A stretch of 64,000 nt of DNA from Gemmatimonadota bacterium (GTDB lineage: Bacteria > Gemmatimonadota > Gemmatimonadetes > Gemmatimonadales > Gemmatimonadaceae), in assembly GCA_021324775.1 (NCBI GenBank), contig JAJPIM010000005.1:1-64000 (forward strand). Direction: 5' to 3'. Shown one piece after another: positions 7,918 through 17,592 of this stretch. Made by a program: the position numbers and the translations under genes. Positions within the stretch are counted from its first letter, which is position 1, and each line of letters opens with the position of its first letter. The notes below the pieces were generated by a model. The model had not been told where the DNA came from. It saw only the letters and a list, made by a program, of their open reading frames with translations, and did not search any database.

Positions 7918-9245
7918 TGCCCCGCGTGAAGCGCGCGACCTTCCGCGCGTGTGCCGGGTGGGGGCTGGCCCTCGTCGCGTGCAGCGTGGTGCTGCTCGCG
8001 CGGCCGTTGCACGCGCAGGCCGAGTTCGCGCAGACTCTGAACTGGGGTTCGGGGCTGATCGACATTCCGGCGGCGTGGGTATCGCCGCTCAGCGGCGACT
8101 TCTCGCTCAACTGGTCCGCGAAGACCCTGCAAACCAGCCCGGCGATCCCGCAGTACAGCAACTCGCTCACCGGCAAGGGCGCGCTCCAAGTCGCGCTGTT
8201 CGGACGCGCGGAGCTGGGGATGTCGGTGCTGTCCAGTGACTTCGAGCACGGGTTCTACGGCCAGGCGCTCATCCTCAACCAGGACGACTTCCGCGGGAAG
8301 GCGGGCGCGTTCCTGCCGTCGGTCGCCTTCGGCATCCGCAACGTCGGCCCGTATAGCCACATCGACCGGTTCGGGCTGGGATACGAAGAGACCCTTCCGG
8401 CAAACGGCGGCAGTGCGCCGCAGATCGTGCCGGACTCGCTGCACCGGGATTTCAAGACCGGGAACACGATCTATGGCGTGGCGACCAAGAGTTTTTCGCT
8501 GGAGGACCTGCGGGCGTCGTGGCCCGACATCGGGATGAGCCTGACGGTCGGCTACGGCAACGGGCTCTTCTCCAACCACGGGTCGATTCCGTTGCGGGAC
8601 TACGCCGCGGATGCGACCGGGGGCCTCTTCTATGGTATCAAGACGGATTTTCGTCCGTCTACTAATACCATGATCTCCCTTATGGCAGAGAACAACGCGT
8701 GGGATTTCAACGTCGGGACGGCGGTGAGCTGGCGCGGGCTGCGAGCGGGCGTGTCCGTCACGGAACTGGCGGCCGGCAGCGCACACCTCACGGCGGGCGA
8801 TCCCGCATCGGCTCTGTACCGCTATCCAAAGGTCAACTTCACCCTCGGGTGGGCGAGCAACATCTTCGCGTTGCTCAAGGGCAACGTCCTCGAGAACCGT
8901 GCGGCACAACTGCGCAAACAGCGGGACGTGCTGCTCGCCGACATCGCGCAGCGGCAGACGCACATCGCGCAGTTGCAGGGCGAGATCCGGCGGTACGAGG
9001 CGCAGAACCTCCTCGAGCTCGAGGAGCGGCGCGCGCAGGCCCAGACGGAACTCCAGACGGAGACCGAAGCGTTGCACCGGCTGGAGGAGCGGCTCAAGCG
9101 GATCGAAATCGAGACGCAGGGTGAGCCCGAGACGCCGCCTCCAGCGCAGTCACAGCCACCGGCCAACCCGCCTGCGAACCCGCCTGCGAATCCGCAGCCA
9201 TCGGCGCCGGGTTCACCACCACCCTCTCCAGGGCACACACTGTGA
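7917..9245 (+). CDS. Outer-membrane barrel with coiled coil and Pro-rich tail (paralog B)
   Basis: A 442-residue paralog of the preceding protein. Its ATG overlaps the upstream stop by one base (tgatg), implying translational coupling. Signal peptide ends LHAQA; the barrel region shares LNWGSGLIDIPAAWVSP, FLPSVAFGIRNVGP and MISLMAENNAWDFNVG with paralog A (NTTISLVGENNGFDYNAG there). A coiled coil follows at ~325-400 (RKQRDVLLADIAQRQTHIAQ to LEERLKRIEIETQ), and the last ~40 residues are a Pro repeat (PPANPPANPPANPQP) that could thread peptidoglycan or bind a partner. A GTG one codon upstream is possible but unlikely. Same inferred role as paralog A. Confidence 0.75.
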   Translation: MPRVKRATFRACAGWGLALVACSVVLLARPLHAQAEFAQTLNWGSGLIDIPAAWVSPLSGDFSLNWSAKTLQTSPAIPQYSNSLTGKGALQVALFGRAELGMSVLSSDFEHGFYGQALILNQDDFRGKAGAFLPSVAFGIRNVGPYSHIDRFGLGYEETLPANGGSAPQIVPDSLHRDFKTGNTIYGVATKSFSLEDLRASWPDIGMSLTVGYGNGLFSNHGSIPLRDYAADATGGLFYGIKTDFRPSTNTMISLMAENNAWDFNVGTAVSWRGLRAGVSVTELAAGSAHLTAGDPASALYRYPKVNFTLGWASNIFALLKGNVLENRAAQLRKQRDVLLADIAQRQTHIAQLQGEIRRYEAQNLLELEERRAQAQTELQTETEALHRLEERLKRIEIETQGEPETPPPAQSQPPANPPANPPANPQPSAPGSPPPSPGHTL

Positions 9246-9985
9246 TCAGGCCGCGCAGAGTTGGTCTGCTGCTGGCCGCGTTGGCCGCCGCAACGGCGTT
9301 GGCGCCCGCGCTCAGCGCTCAGGACACGACCCGCCACACTCCGGACACCACGTCGTCCACGCTGCCATCGGAACGGGACTACTCGGCCAAGCGCCAGGCG
9401 GAGATGAGCGACATCAAGACCGCCCAGCGTAAACTCGGGGAACTGCGATCCGAGCGGATCGCGCTCGAATCGCGGGTCGACAGCGCCGCCGTCAAGGCGA
9501 CCGCGAAGCGGGCGAGCGAGCTGCTCCTGAGCCACGAGACGACGGCGCTGCGGTCGCTCGACTCGATGCTGACCACGTCGCAGGAGGTCCTGCTGGCGCA
9601 ACGTGACCGGTTCCTGTCGCTCGGCGAGGCGGTGCGCCGCCGCGCGGACGCGGAACTCGTGGTCGTCGTGCGTGTGGACTCCGCACCCGGGATGCAGCAC
9701 ATCGAGGGGCTGACCGTGCAGGTCGACAGCGCGCCAGCGGCGGATCGCCGGTACAGTGATGCGGCGAACGAGGCTTTGGGCGCGGGTGCGGTCGACGAAG
9801 TCTACCACTCGAACGTTCTGCCGTCGACGCACTCCGTGACGCTCACGATCTCGCTCAACGGATCGTCGCAGACCAAGGCGGCCAGCGTGGATGTCCCAAC
9901 CGGCGCAGTCACGTACGTCCAGTTCACGGTGCACGCCGGCCAACTCCTGCTGAGCACGTGGATCAACCGAAGCGGTCCCCAGTAA
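9242..9985 (+). CDS. Secreted coiled-coil protein of the envelope cluster
   Basis: A 247-residue protein of no recognised family, GTG start overlapping the upstream stop by four bases. A Sec signal (GLLLAALAAATALAPALSAQ) is followed by a Thr/Ser-rich linker, a helical segment (~45-120, heptad-like: SDIKTAQRKLGELRSERIAL, then SLDSMLTTSQEVLLAQRDRF) and a C-terminal beta domain of ~120 residues (ELVVVVRVDSAP, VTLTISLNGSSQTKAASVDV, YVQFTVHAGQLLLSTWIN) that resembles a small Ig-like or PEGA-like sandwich. It should be periplasmic. Its place between the barrels and the TPR protein suggests an adaptor between outer membrane and periplasmic scaffold; that is inference. Confidence 0.72.
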   Translation: MIRPRRVGLLLAALAAATALAPALSAQDTTRHTPDTTSSTLPSERDYSAKRQAEMSDIKTAQRKLGELRSERIALESRVDSAAVKATAKRASELLLSHETTALRSLDSMLTTSQEVLLAQRDRFLSLGEAVRRRADAELVVVVRVDSAPGMQHIEGLTVQVDSAPAADRRYSDAANEALGAGAVDEVYHSNVLPSTHSVTLTISLNGSSQTKAASVDVPTGAVTYVQFTVHAGQLLLSTWINRSGPQ

Positions 9986-10011
9986 CGCCGTCGGCCAATG
10001 GCGGGTACCGC

Positions 10012-13000
10012 GTGACACGGCGCAACGCACGCCGGGTGATGCGGCGGATGCGTGTGCCTGGCTCGGTCCTTTCGGGCCGCTGGTCGCCGTTCGCCGCGAT
10101 GGTCGCCGGGGTGGTCCTCGCCTCGGCCCTGGGCGTCGCCCATCCGGCGGCGGCGCAAGGCACGCCGCCGCCCGCTCCCCCGAGCGCCGCTGCTCCTATC
10201 GCCGTGCGGCCGGATACTGCGCTCGTCCCGGAACTCGATGCGGCGCGCGCGGCGGACGCCGAGATCCGCGTCGCACTGTTCGAGCTGATGAACAATCGTC
10301 CGGCGGCGGCCCTCGACCGGCTGCGGGTGATCACCGCTCCGCCGGGAAGCGTGGGTGGCACGGGCACGTGGCGTGGAGACCAGGACCGCCGGTTCCTCAT
10401 GGCCGAGAGTTTCTACCGGCTGGGGATGGACGACAGCATGCGAGTGGCGGCCCAGGCGGTGCTCGCGGGCCCGGGCGCGGCGCGATTCGGCGCGGTGCTG
10501 CGCACGCAACTGCTGTTCGCCGCATATCGCAGCGGGGATCTGGCGCAGGCGTACACGATCGCGAAGGCCGCGAGCCGGGATGACCGGTCACCGCTGTCGG
10601 CGCTGCTCGCGGGGCTGGTCGCCTATCAGAACGGGGATACGGCGCTCGCGCGCACGTCGTTCGCGTCGGCGCAGCAACTCGCGACTTCGGGCGGCCCGTA
10701 CGCCGACTACGCGCGATACATGAGCGCACTGACGGCCGCCCGCAGCGACACCGCGCATCCTACAACGGCGCTGCACGCGTTCGAAGCGGCGGTCACGACG
10801 GCGAATGGCGAAGCCCTGAACCAACTGACCGTCGCGGGCGCCCAGAGCGCCGTGGAAGCCGGCCAGTACGATCGCGCGGCGGCGTCGGCGGCGGCGGTCG
10901 AAGCCTCGAGCGGAAGCGATGCCGAGGCGCGGGCCACCCGGGCCTGGGCGCTGACGCGCGGCGGGCATCCGGATCAGGCCGCGACGGTGTTCAACGACCT
11001 CGCCGACCGCTATCCGCAACTGCCCGGGCGCGAAGACAATCGTTTGATGGCGGCACAGTCCGCGCTCGAGCAGAACAAACCCACGGAATCCCAGGGCGAG
11101 TTTCTCTCCGCGGTCGATTCCGCGAGCACGGAAGCGCAGCGCATCGCGCAGTGGAGCGCCACCCCGAATGCGGCGGCGCGCGCCCTCGTGAGCGCACGCG
11201 CGGCCGACGTCCTGCTGCTGCCGGACGTGGTGCTCGGCAAGACCCTGGCGTTCCCGGACAGCGCGGGCGGCGGGACCGACGCATTGCGCGCCGTCGTGTC
11301 CGATGCGCCGACCGCGGCACCGCCGGCGTTTGCGCCGCCTTCGCTGGTCACGATCAACAGCCTCACGTCGCGCGTGGATTCGGCCGCGGCCGGCGCGCCG
11401 GGCGGTGGTCTCAGCCTGGTGGACCGCGACGTGCTCCGGCGGGCGGCATTCACACGCGAGCCGGCCGGGCCCGCGGGCGCTGACGCACGGGCCGACCTGA
11501 TCCGCGACGTCAACGAGCTGCACAACGCCGACATCTCGGTCGTCCTGGCCAACGAAGACATCCGGGCGCAGCGTGGCAACGTGGCCCTGCAACTCCTGCT
11601 GCTGCGCCGCGCGCGCCAGCAAATCGAGCTGGCGGGTGACAGCCTCGGGCCGATGTTCACGCGGATGTCGGCGGCGGAGGATTCGCTGGCCCGCATCACG
11701 CAGCACGTGGATGTCGCGGGAGTGCTGCTGCACCGGCTCTTCGCGCCGCAATTCTCCGACATGCGCAAGCTCTCGTCCGACAACATCCGCCAGATCGACA
11801 GCGTGCGGCGGTCGATGGGCGCGTATGCGGCGCCGGGCGATCTGGCGGTGCTCGATCGCGAAGCGGCGACCGCGGCCGACTATGGCAGGATAGCGGACAT
11901 GATCGAGCGGGGTCTCAATCAGGTGATCGCGAACCATCCAGCCTTTGCGCTCCGGGATTCGATCCGGCTGCGCGGCGAGCGTACGCGCCAGTTGATCGTG
12001 CAGACCCAGCGCGCGGTGACGACGGGCGAGGCGGCAGTCGACGAACAGATGGCACGGGTCTCCGAGGGCGGATCGTCCACGCGCGCCTCGCTGCGGAGCA
12101 CGCTGAACGCGGCCGCGGCGGCGCAGGAACAGGCGGTTGGCGTCCTCACGGCCGCCGTGGAGCACGATCTCACCGTCCGCGCGGGCGTACTCGCGGCGGA
12201 CGCGAGGCGGGACCAGGAAGCGGCGGAGTTCGGGGCGGCGGGTGCGTCATTCTTCCGCCAGCTCGCGAGCGCGGACGCGGCGTCGGGCGGCACGGCAGCC
12301 GGTGATCCGGCGCCGAACGCGGATTCCGCGGTTGCGCAGCTCGAGCGCGTCATCCAGCGATACCCCAACAGCCCGGCCCGCGCGGGTGCGCTCTACGAGC
12401 TGGGCGAACTGCTCGTGCGCCGCGCGGACGAGCGCTATGCGGCGACGCAGCGTGTGGGCACCGGGTCGGACACGACTCGTGCGGCCCGCGCCGACGCAGG
12501 ACCGAACCACCCCGACTACACGACAGCGATCGCGCGCTACGAGGAGCTGATCAAGCAGTATCCGGCGTTCCCGCAGATCGACGGCGCCGAGTACACCCTC
12601 GGTACGTTGTACGCCTCGGGCGAGCGGTACGCGGATGCGGCGGCGATCTTCGAGAAAGTCAGCGGCATCGAGTCGTCAACGATGCGAGCGGAGGCCATGT
12701 TCCGGCTGGGCGACGCCCGGTTCGAGCTGGCGAGTGCGGCGCGCGGCGAGCAGCGCCTGGCGGCGTTCGGCAAGGCGGCCGGGGCATACGAGCAGGCGGC
12801 GGGCATCGCGCCGGTCACGGGCGACATCTATTTCCTGTCGCTCTACAAACTCGGCTGGTCGTACTACAACCAGGGCACGCAGCAGAGCCAGGACGGCTAC
12901 CGGAAGGCCGTCGAGGTGTTCGGGCGGCTGGTCGACGCCTACGACAAACTGCCGGCGGACCGGCAGGCGAGACTCGGCCTGCGCGATGAGACTCTGGACT

Positions 13001-15261
13001 ACATGGCGGTCTCGTTCACGCAGGTCGGTGGCGCCGAGGCGGCGAACCGCTTCTTCGCGACCCGGAGCGACACGGCGTACAAGATCCAGGTGTTGCGCCG
13101 GGTGGCGTCGCGGCTCCGCGACCAGGGTGACTTCGGGCGCGCGGTGCAGGCGTATCAGGAGCTGCTGGTCGAGGCGCCGAACGACTCGTCGGCGCTCGGC
13201 GTGCAGCAAGAAGTCATCGACATCTACCAGAACCGGACGCTGGAGCCGGAGAAGGCGCAGGCGGCGCGTCTGGCGCTGGTCGACAAGTTCGCGCCCGGAT
13301 TCGCGTGGTCGGCCGCCAATCTTCCGTTGGAGAAGCAGGCGGCATCGGCCCGCGAGGATGCACTCCGCCAGAGCGCGCAATACGAGCTGGCCAAGGCGCA
13401 GGGTTCGGGAACGCGCGTCGTCGTCGCGGCCCGGACACGCCGCGCGCCAGGCACACCCGCGCCGAGCATCGGCACTCCGTCGGCGGCGCAGCGGCCCCAT
13501 TATGCGGAGGCCGCGCGGCTGTACGGGAAGTACATGCAGGACTACGGCGGCGCGGACAGTGCACGCGCGGTCGATACCTACTATGCGGAAGCGCTCTTCG
13601 GCGCGGGGGACTACGCGCAGGCGGGAGCCGAATACGTCCGCTCGGCGTACGGCTACCCCGGGGACACGAGCAAAGTGGCGGCGGTGTCCGAGCAGCAGTC
13701 GGCGCAGAACGCGATCGTGGCATACGACTCGGCGCTCAACGCCAACAAGAACGACCGCACGGTCCAGGATTCGCTGTTCTCGGCCGTCAATCAATTCGCC
13801 GACCACTACCCGCACACCGAGATCGCCAAGCGCGCGCTGATCGAGGAAGGCCGGCGTGCGTCGGAGGCGGGGCGTTGGGACGTGATGGTGTCGGCGTTCC
13901 GGCAATACTCGGCGCAGTGGCCGAGCGACCCCTACACGCCGACCGCAGCGAAGCTGGTGGGAGACGCGTTGTACAAGCAGGGCAAGTACGGCGACGCGCA
14001 GGCGCAGTGGGACACCGCGTATACGATCGCGGAGCGGGCGGGCCGGCACACGCTCGCAGATTCGCTCAAGCGCGTGCAGGCGTCCGCGGCATCGATCTAT
14101 GCCGACTCGCTGGTCAAGGCGGGCCAGTATCAGCGGGCCGCGGAGGAAGTGTACGTCGCGTACGCGGACGAGAATCCGACCAGCGTGAAGGCGGCGGACG
14201 CGTTACGGAATGCGATCGAGACCTACATGCTGGCGGACAGTGTGGCGCGGCGGAAGGGCAACGACAGCGCATCGAAGGATGCGCGGACCCACGCCGCGGA
14301 TCTGTCGAACCGGCTGATCACGCAATTCCCGCAATACCAGTACCGGTTGCAGTATCAGACACTGCACGCGGACCTGCTGGCCGGACTTGGCCGCGGGGAC
14401 GAGTCCATCGATGCGCTTCGCAAGCTGATCGCCGACAACCCCACGTGGGCCGGGCGAGCGGACGCCGAGATCCGGCTCGCGACGCGGCTGGACTCACTCG
14501 GGAAGAAAAAAGAGGCGGCGGCGGAGTACGAGCAGTTCTCGTCGGATTATCCGGGCGACAAGCGGGCGACGGACGCCGAGTACAACTCGGCGGTGACCTA
14601 TCTGGAGTCCGGCGACACGCTGACGGCCGCGAAGACCTACGCGACATTTGCCCGCCGGTATCCGGCGGACCCGCGTGCGGCGCAGGCGCGGTCGTACCGG
14701 ATCGCGCTGTTGCGGCAGGCCGGGGACTCGGCCGCGGCGAACGCCGATCTCGCGGTCCTGTGTACCGCGAACGCGCCTGCCGACCTCAAGGCCGAGTGTG
14801 CGGCGCGTGCGGGCGAGGCGGCGTTCTCCGCCGGTGTGGCGCAATTCCTGAAGTATCGGCCGGTGAAGCTCGTGATCGCTTCGCGCGGCCAACTGACCGC
14901 GGCGGGTGTGAAGCGGGCGTCGGCCAACAAGCAGCAGTTGTTGACGGCGCTGACGAAAGACTTCACGCGTGCGATCGAGGCCGGGGACCCGCAGTACCTC
15001 GCAGCCGCGACGTACTACATCGGTGTCGCGCAGTGGGAGTACGGCAACTTCCTGAAGGACGTGCAGTTGCCGGCGTCGCTGAGCGATGCGGAGCGGCTGG
15101 CGGCGGCCGACGGGGCCGCGAAGCAGGCCGAGGCATACTACTCGCAGGCGCAGAAGACGTGGCAGGCCTTGGTGGACAAGGCAGCGCAGGAGAAGATCGT
15201 GAACAAGTGGGTGGACATGGCCAAGGACGGCGTACAGGGCAAGGTGCCTGATGACCTCTAA
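10012..15261 (+). CDS. Giant periplasmic TPR-repeat protein of the envelope cluster
   Basis: About 1750 residues, the largest protein in the window. A basic start and hydrophobic core (PFAAMVAGVVLASALGVAHP, ending AAAQG) form a signal peptide. The rest is almost entirely helical TPR-like repeats, many of the BamD/YbgF type: AVAQLERVIQRYPNSPARAG with ALYELGELLVRRADERY, ARYEELIKQYPAFPQIDGAE, AEYEQFSSDYPGDKRATDAE, ARRYPADPRAAQARSYRIAL. Such proteins scaffold envelope complexes. The start is uncertain: GTG 10012 or ATG 10039 gives a normal signal, whereas the longest frame (GTG 9958) overlaps the previous gene by 28 bases. In the myxobacterial Glt/Nfs systems large TPR proteins occupy this role; the parallel is by architecture, not by measured homology. 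Confidence 0.82.
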   Translation: MTRRNARRVMRRMRVPGSVLSGRWSPFAAMVAGVVLASALGVAHPAAAQGTPPPAPPSAAAPIAVRPDTALVPELDAARAADAEIRVALFELMNNRPAAALDRLRVITAPPGSVGGTGTWRGDQDRRFLMAESFYRLGMDDSMRVAAQAVLAGPGAARFGAVLRTQLLFAAYRSGDLAQAYTIAKAASRDDRSPLSALLAGLVAYQNGDTALARTSFASAQQLATSGGPYADYARYMSALTAARSDTAHPTTALHAFEAAVTTANGEALNQLTVAGAQSAVEAGQYDRAAASAAAVEASSGSDAEARATRAWALTRGGHPDQAATVFNDLADRYPQLPGREDNRLMAAQSALEQNKPTESQGEFLSAVDSASTEAQRIAQWSATPNAAARALVSARAADVLLLPDVVLGKTLAFPDSAGGGTDALRAVVSDAPTAAPPAFAPPSLVTINSLTSRVDSAAAGAPGGGLSLVDRDVLRRAAFTREPAGPAGADARADLIRDVNELHNADISVVLANEDIRAQRGNVALQLLLLRRARQQIELAGDSLGPMFTRMSAAEDSLARITQHVDVAGVLLHRLFAPQFSDMRKLSSDNIRQIDSVRRSMGAYAAPGDLAVLDREAATAADYGRIADMIERGLNQVIANHPAFALRDSIRLRGERTRQLIVQTQRAVTTGEAAVDEQMARVSEGGSSTRASLRSTLNAAAAAQEQAVGVLTAAVEHDLTVRAGVLAADARRDQEAAEFGAAGASFFRQLASADAASGGTAAGDPAPNADSAVAQLERVIQRYPNSPARAGALYELGELLVRRADERYAATQRVGTGSDTTRAARADAGPNHPDYTTAIARYEELIKQYPAFPQIDGAEYTLGTLYASGERYADAAAIFEKVSGIESSTMRAEAMFRLGDARFELASAARGEQRLAAFGKAAGAYEQAAGIAPVTGDIYFLSLYKLGWSYYNQGTQQSQDGYRKAVEVFGRLVDAYDKLPADRQARLGLRDETLDYMAVSFTQVGGAEAANRFFATRSDTAYKIQVLRRVASRLRDQGDFGRAVQAYQELLVEAPNDSSALGVQQEVIDIYQNRTLEPEKAQAARLALVDKFAPGFAWSAANLPLEKQAASAREDALRQSAQYELAKAQGSGTRVVVAARTRRAPGTPAPSIGTPSAAQRPHYAEAARLYGKYMQDYGGADSARAVDTYYAEALFGAGDYAQAGAEYVRSAYGYPGDTSKVAAVSEQQSAQNAIVAYDSALNANKNDRTVQDSLFSAVNQFADHYPHTEIAKRALIEEGRRASEAGRWDVMVSAFRQYSAQWPSDPYTPTAAKLVGDALYKQGKYGDAQAQWDTAYTIAERAGRHTLADSLKRVQASAASIYADSLVKAGQYQRAAEEVYVAYADENPTSVKAADALRNAIETYMLADSVARRKGNDSASKDARTHAADLSNRLITQFPQYQYRLQYQTLHADLLAGLGRGDESIDALRKLIADNPTWAGRADAEIRLATRLDSLGKKKEAAAEYEQFSSDYPGDKRATDAEYNSAVTYLESGDTLTAAKTYATFARRYPADPRAAQARSYRIALLRQAGDSAAANADLAVLCTANAPADLKAECAARAGEAAFSAGVAQFLKYRPVKLVIASRGQLTAAGVKRASANKQQLLTALTKDFTRAIEAGDPQYLAAATYYIGVAQWEYGNFLKDVQLPASLSDAERLAAADGAAKQAEAYYSQAQKTWQALVDKAAQEKIVNKWVDMAKDGVQGKVPDDL

Positions 15262-15760
15262 GAGGCAAGTGCGGCTCGCGTGGGCCGTCCGCCCCGGGCA
15301 TTGGTGCGTCGTGGCCGCGTTGTTGGTGCTGGCGGCACTGGCCAGTCCGGCCGCCGCTCAGCAGCAAGGGGCCACGCAAGGGGCAGCGCAGGGTGCGAAG
15401 CCCGTGCGTGGCGCGCAGCAGATCGAGATCCGCGGCCAGGTGCCGACGCCGCAGGTCGTGACCGTGCGCCCGCGTGAGACCCCGGTATTCAGCCGGGAAG
15501 TGCTGACACCGTCGTATTTCGACGAGCACTTCTGGCAGGCGCTGCTCACGCCGTACGAGCTGGCGCCAAACCTGTCGTTCGGTGCAGGCGCGACGCCCAC
15601 CAGCATCGTGCCGGCGCCGTTGCCGGGCGACAGCACATTTCGTCTTCCGCCAGCAGCCGACAGCGCGCATCTCGCGCCGCCGGTCCCCGCTCCACCCGCC
15701 GGTCCGCCGGCGCCTACCGCGACGCGGGGCACGCCCCCGGACGCTCCAAGGGAGAAGTAA
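15251..15760 (+). CDS. Small secreted Pro/Ala-rich protein of the envelope cluster
   Basis: A 169-residue protein overlapping the TPR gene by 11 bases and the ExbB gene by one base (taatg), so it belongs to the same transcript. Seen: N-terminal signal (VVAALLVLAALASPAAAQ), a compact conserved-looking core (IEIRGQVPTPQVVTVRPRET, then FSREVLTPSYFDEHFW), and a disordered Pro/Ala tail. No family recognised. Its tight overlap on both sides argues for a dedicated role next to the motor, perhaps coupling TPR scaffold and ExbBD. Confidence 0.72.
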   Translation: MTSKRQVRLAWAVRPGHWCVVAALLVLAALASPAAAQQQGATQGAAQGAKPVRGAQQIEIRGQVPTPQVVTVRPRETPVFSREVLTPSYFDEHFWQALLTPYELAPNLSFGAGATPTSIVPAPLPGDSTFRLPPAADSAHLAPPVPAPPAGPPAPTATRGTPPDAPREK

Positions 15761-16410
15761 TGCGATCGTTGCTCGAATCGTTGCTCGAGACGTTCCGGAA
15801 TGGCGGCCCGGTCATGTACGTCATCCTCGCGGTCGCGATCGCGGGGCTCGCCATATTCCTGGAGCGGTTCTACGTGATCGTGATCCGGTCCACGATCAAC
15901 GGACCCGCGTTCATCGAGCGCATCATGCAGCTCGTCCGGGCGGAGAGGCTGGAAGACGCGATACGGCTGTGCGCCCAGTCGCATTCTCCGCTGCCCGACA
16001 TGGGACTCCTCATCCTGCGGAGCAAGACCCGCGACGAGGGTGAGTTGCAGAACGTGGCGGATGCCGCGTCGCTCTCGGTGATCCCGCGGTTGTCGCGGCG
16101 GCTCCAGTATCTGCCGATGCTGGCGAACGTCGCCACGCTGATCGGACTCTTCGGGACGATCTACGGCTTGAAGGGCGCATTCGCATCAGTGGCGGCGGCA
16201 TCGGCGGCGCAGCGGTCGGAGAAACTGGCTGCGGGTATCGCGATCGCGCTCAATGCCACGGGATTCGGACTGCTCACGGCGATTCCGCTGACGATCGGCC
16301 ACTCGTATCTGTCCGCGCAGGCCGAGCAGATCATCGAGCAGGTGGACGAGTTCTCGGTTCGGCTCATCAACGCGCTGGTCGAGCGCCCCGAAGCCAGGAT
16401 CTCACGCTAG
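15760..16410 (+). CDS. ExbB/TolQ/MotA-family proton channel protein
   Basis: A 216-residue inner-membrane protein. Three membrane segments in the family layout: residues ~16-40 (VMYVILAVAIAGLAIFLERF), a cytoplasmic loop of ~75 residues, ~118-140 (LPMLANVATLIGLFGTIYGL), and ~152-180 (AAGIAIALNATGFGLLTAIP). The motifs LIGLFGTIYGL and LNATGFGLLTAIPL match the conserved ExbB/TolQ pore segments. With two ExbD partners directly downstream it should form a proton-motive-force-driven stator. One TolQ-like plus two TolR-like proteins is the composition of the myxobacterial AglR-AglQ-AglS motor; TonB and Tol motors have the same fold, so the family alone does not decide the job. Confidence 0.92.
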   Translation: MRSLLESLLETFRNGGPVMYVILAVAIAGLAIFLERFYVIVIRSTINGPAFIERIMQLVRAERLEDAIRLCAQSHSPLPDMGLLILRSKTRDEGELQNVADAASLSVIPRLSRRLQYLPMLANVATLIGLFGTIYGLKGAFASVAAASAAQRSEKLAAGIAIALNATGFGLLTAIPLTIGHSYLSAQAEQIIEQVDEFSVRLINALVERPEARISR

Positions 16411-16507
16411 CCGCGCCCGCGTCCCGATCCGGTTGCTGCCGCCCATGAGCGCGCACCAGCCTCGCCGGCCAGTCCTGGCTCCTTTCGCGCAGCGGTAGGG
16501 CGACCTC

Positions 16508-17050
16508 GTGGCTACTTCGCGATTTCACCGAGCGAAAGTCCGGCGCGCGGAGCGCGCGTCGTCCACCATGGGGCATGGCGGCATCAACCTGGTGCCGCTG
16601 ATCGACGTGCTGACCTCCATCGTGTTCTTCAGCCTCGCGAGCTATCAGGGGTTGCTGGCGGAGCTGACATCGTTCGATCTGGCGCTGCCGCCGCTGGTGG
16701 TGACAGCGGAGCAGATGCCGGCCGGGCAGAAGGACACCAACCTCAATCTGCTGCTCGCGGTGCGGATCGAGGCCGACAAGATGCTGGTGGAGCACTCGGC
16801 GAACGGCGGGTTCCGCCGTGAGATCCCGGGGCTCACCGGCGCGTCGCTCGATACGCTGCAGGCGTTGATGATCGGCATCCACCAGGAGTACCCGCAGAAC
16901 AACGACGTCCTGGTGATTCCCTCGGACGAGGTGCAGTACGACGACGTGGTGCACGTGCTCGAGCGGCTCAAACTGGCGCAATTCCCGAACGTCGCGCTGG
17001 GGACACGCGCGCGCGCGACGACCGTGTCGTCGTCGGCGGGCCGGACCTAG
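16508..17050 (+). CDS. ExbD/TolR-family protein 1
   Basis: A 180-residue protein with GTG start, 97 bases after ExbB. One membrane segment (INLVPLIDVLTSIVFFSLAS, residues ~26-45) carries the conserved proton-carrying Asp at residue 33. A periplasmic domain of ~120 residues ends with the family-typical strand-helix region (DVLVIPSDEVQYDDVVHVLE). ExbD/TolR proteins plug the ExbB pentamer and transmit force to peptidoglycan or to a TonB-like partner. The basic cytosolic N-terminus is longer than usual. Confidence 0.9.
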   Translation: MATSRFHRAKVRRAERASSTMGHGGINLVPLIDVLTSIVFFSLASYQGLLAELTSFDLALPPLVVTAEQMPAGQKDTNLNLLLAVRIEADKMLVEHSANGGFRREIPGLTGASLDTLQALMIGIHQEYPQNNDVLVIPSDEVQYDDVVHVLERLKLAQFPNVALGTRARATTVSSSAGRT

Positions 17051-17052
17051 CC

Positions 17053-17592
17053 ATGGCGAGACAGATCAGCCGGGCGCGCATGGCGCGCGAGACTCGCCGG
17101 GGGGCGCAGTTCGCCAAGTTCAAACTGGCGGAGCTGAACCTCGTGCCGCTCGTGGATACGCTGGTGTCGATCGTGTTCTTCGCGCTCGTGACGGCGACCG
17201 TCGGGGAGCTGGCGCCGGTGGTAGCCGGCGTGAACCTGCCCGAGGCGAGGGTTGGGACGAACGCGTTGCAGCAACTGACGCTTGGCATCGGGCGGCAGGT
17301 GACGCTCGCGAACCAGCCGCTGATGAACACCGTGGATGCCGCGCAGTCGCAGTCGAACGTGCCCGGGCAGCCGTTGATCATCCCGCCGCTCTACTCCGCG
17401 CTCAAAGGCAAGGCGGACTCGATCCGGACGGTGACGCAGGCGACACCGGACCAGCCCGTGGATGTGCCGCTGGCGATCCAGGGCGACAGGACGATGCGGT
17501 ACGATCTGCTGTCGCGGGTGATGCAGACTGCGCGGCTCGCGGGATTCAAGAACATCTCCCTGCAGGTCCATCGGGTGTCTGATGGCGGGTGA
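17053..17592 (+). CDS. ExbD/TolR-family protein 2
   Basis: A 179-residue second ExbD, starting two bases after the first one ends. Membrane segment LNLVPLVDTLVSIVFFALVT with the conserved Asp at residue 35. The periplasmic part carries a long insertion (VPGQPLIIPPLYSALKGKAD, residues ~105-125) missing in ExbD 1, and ends in the usual helix-strand (LLSRVMQTARLAGFKNISLQ). The two ExbDs differ throughout, which suggests a hetero-oligomeric stator as in AglQ/AglS and not a recent duplication. Confidence 0.9.
   Translation: MARQISRARMARETRRGAQFAKFKLAELNLVPLVDTLVSIVFFALVTATVGELAPVVAGVNLPEARVGTNALQQLTLGIGRQVTLANQPLMNTVDAAQSQSNVPGQPLIIPPLYSALKGKADSIRTVTQATPDQPVDVPLAIQGDRTMRYDLLSRVMQTARLAGFKNISLQVHRVSDGG

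Noticed and set aside
13305-15251. 648-residue Gly/Arg-rich frame inside the giant TPR gene
   Set aside because: Low-complexity +1 shadow of the TPR gene.
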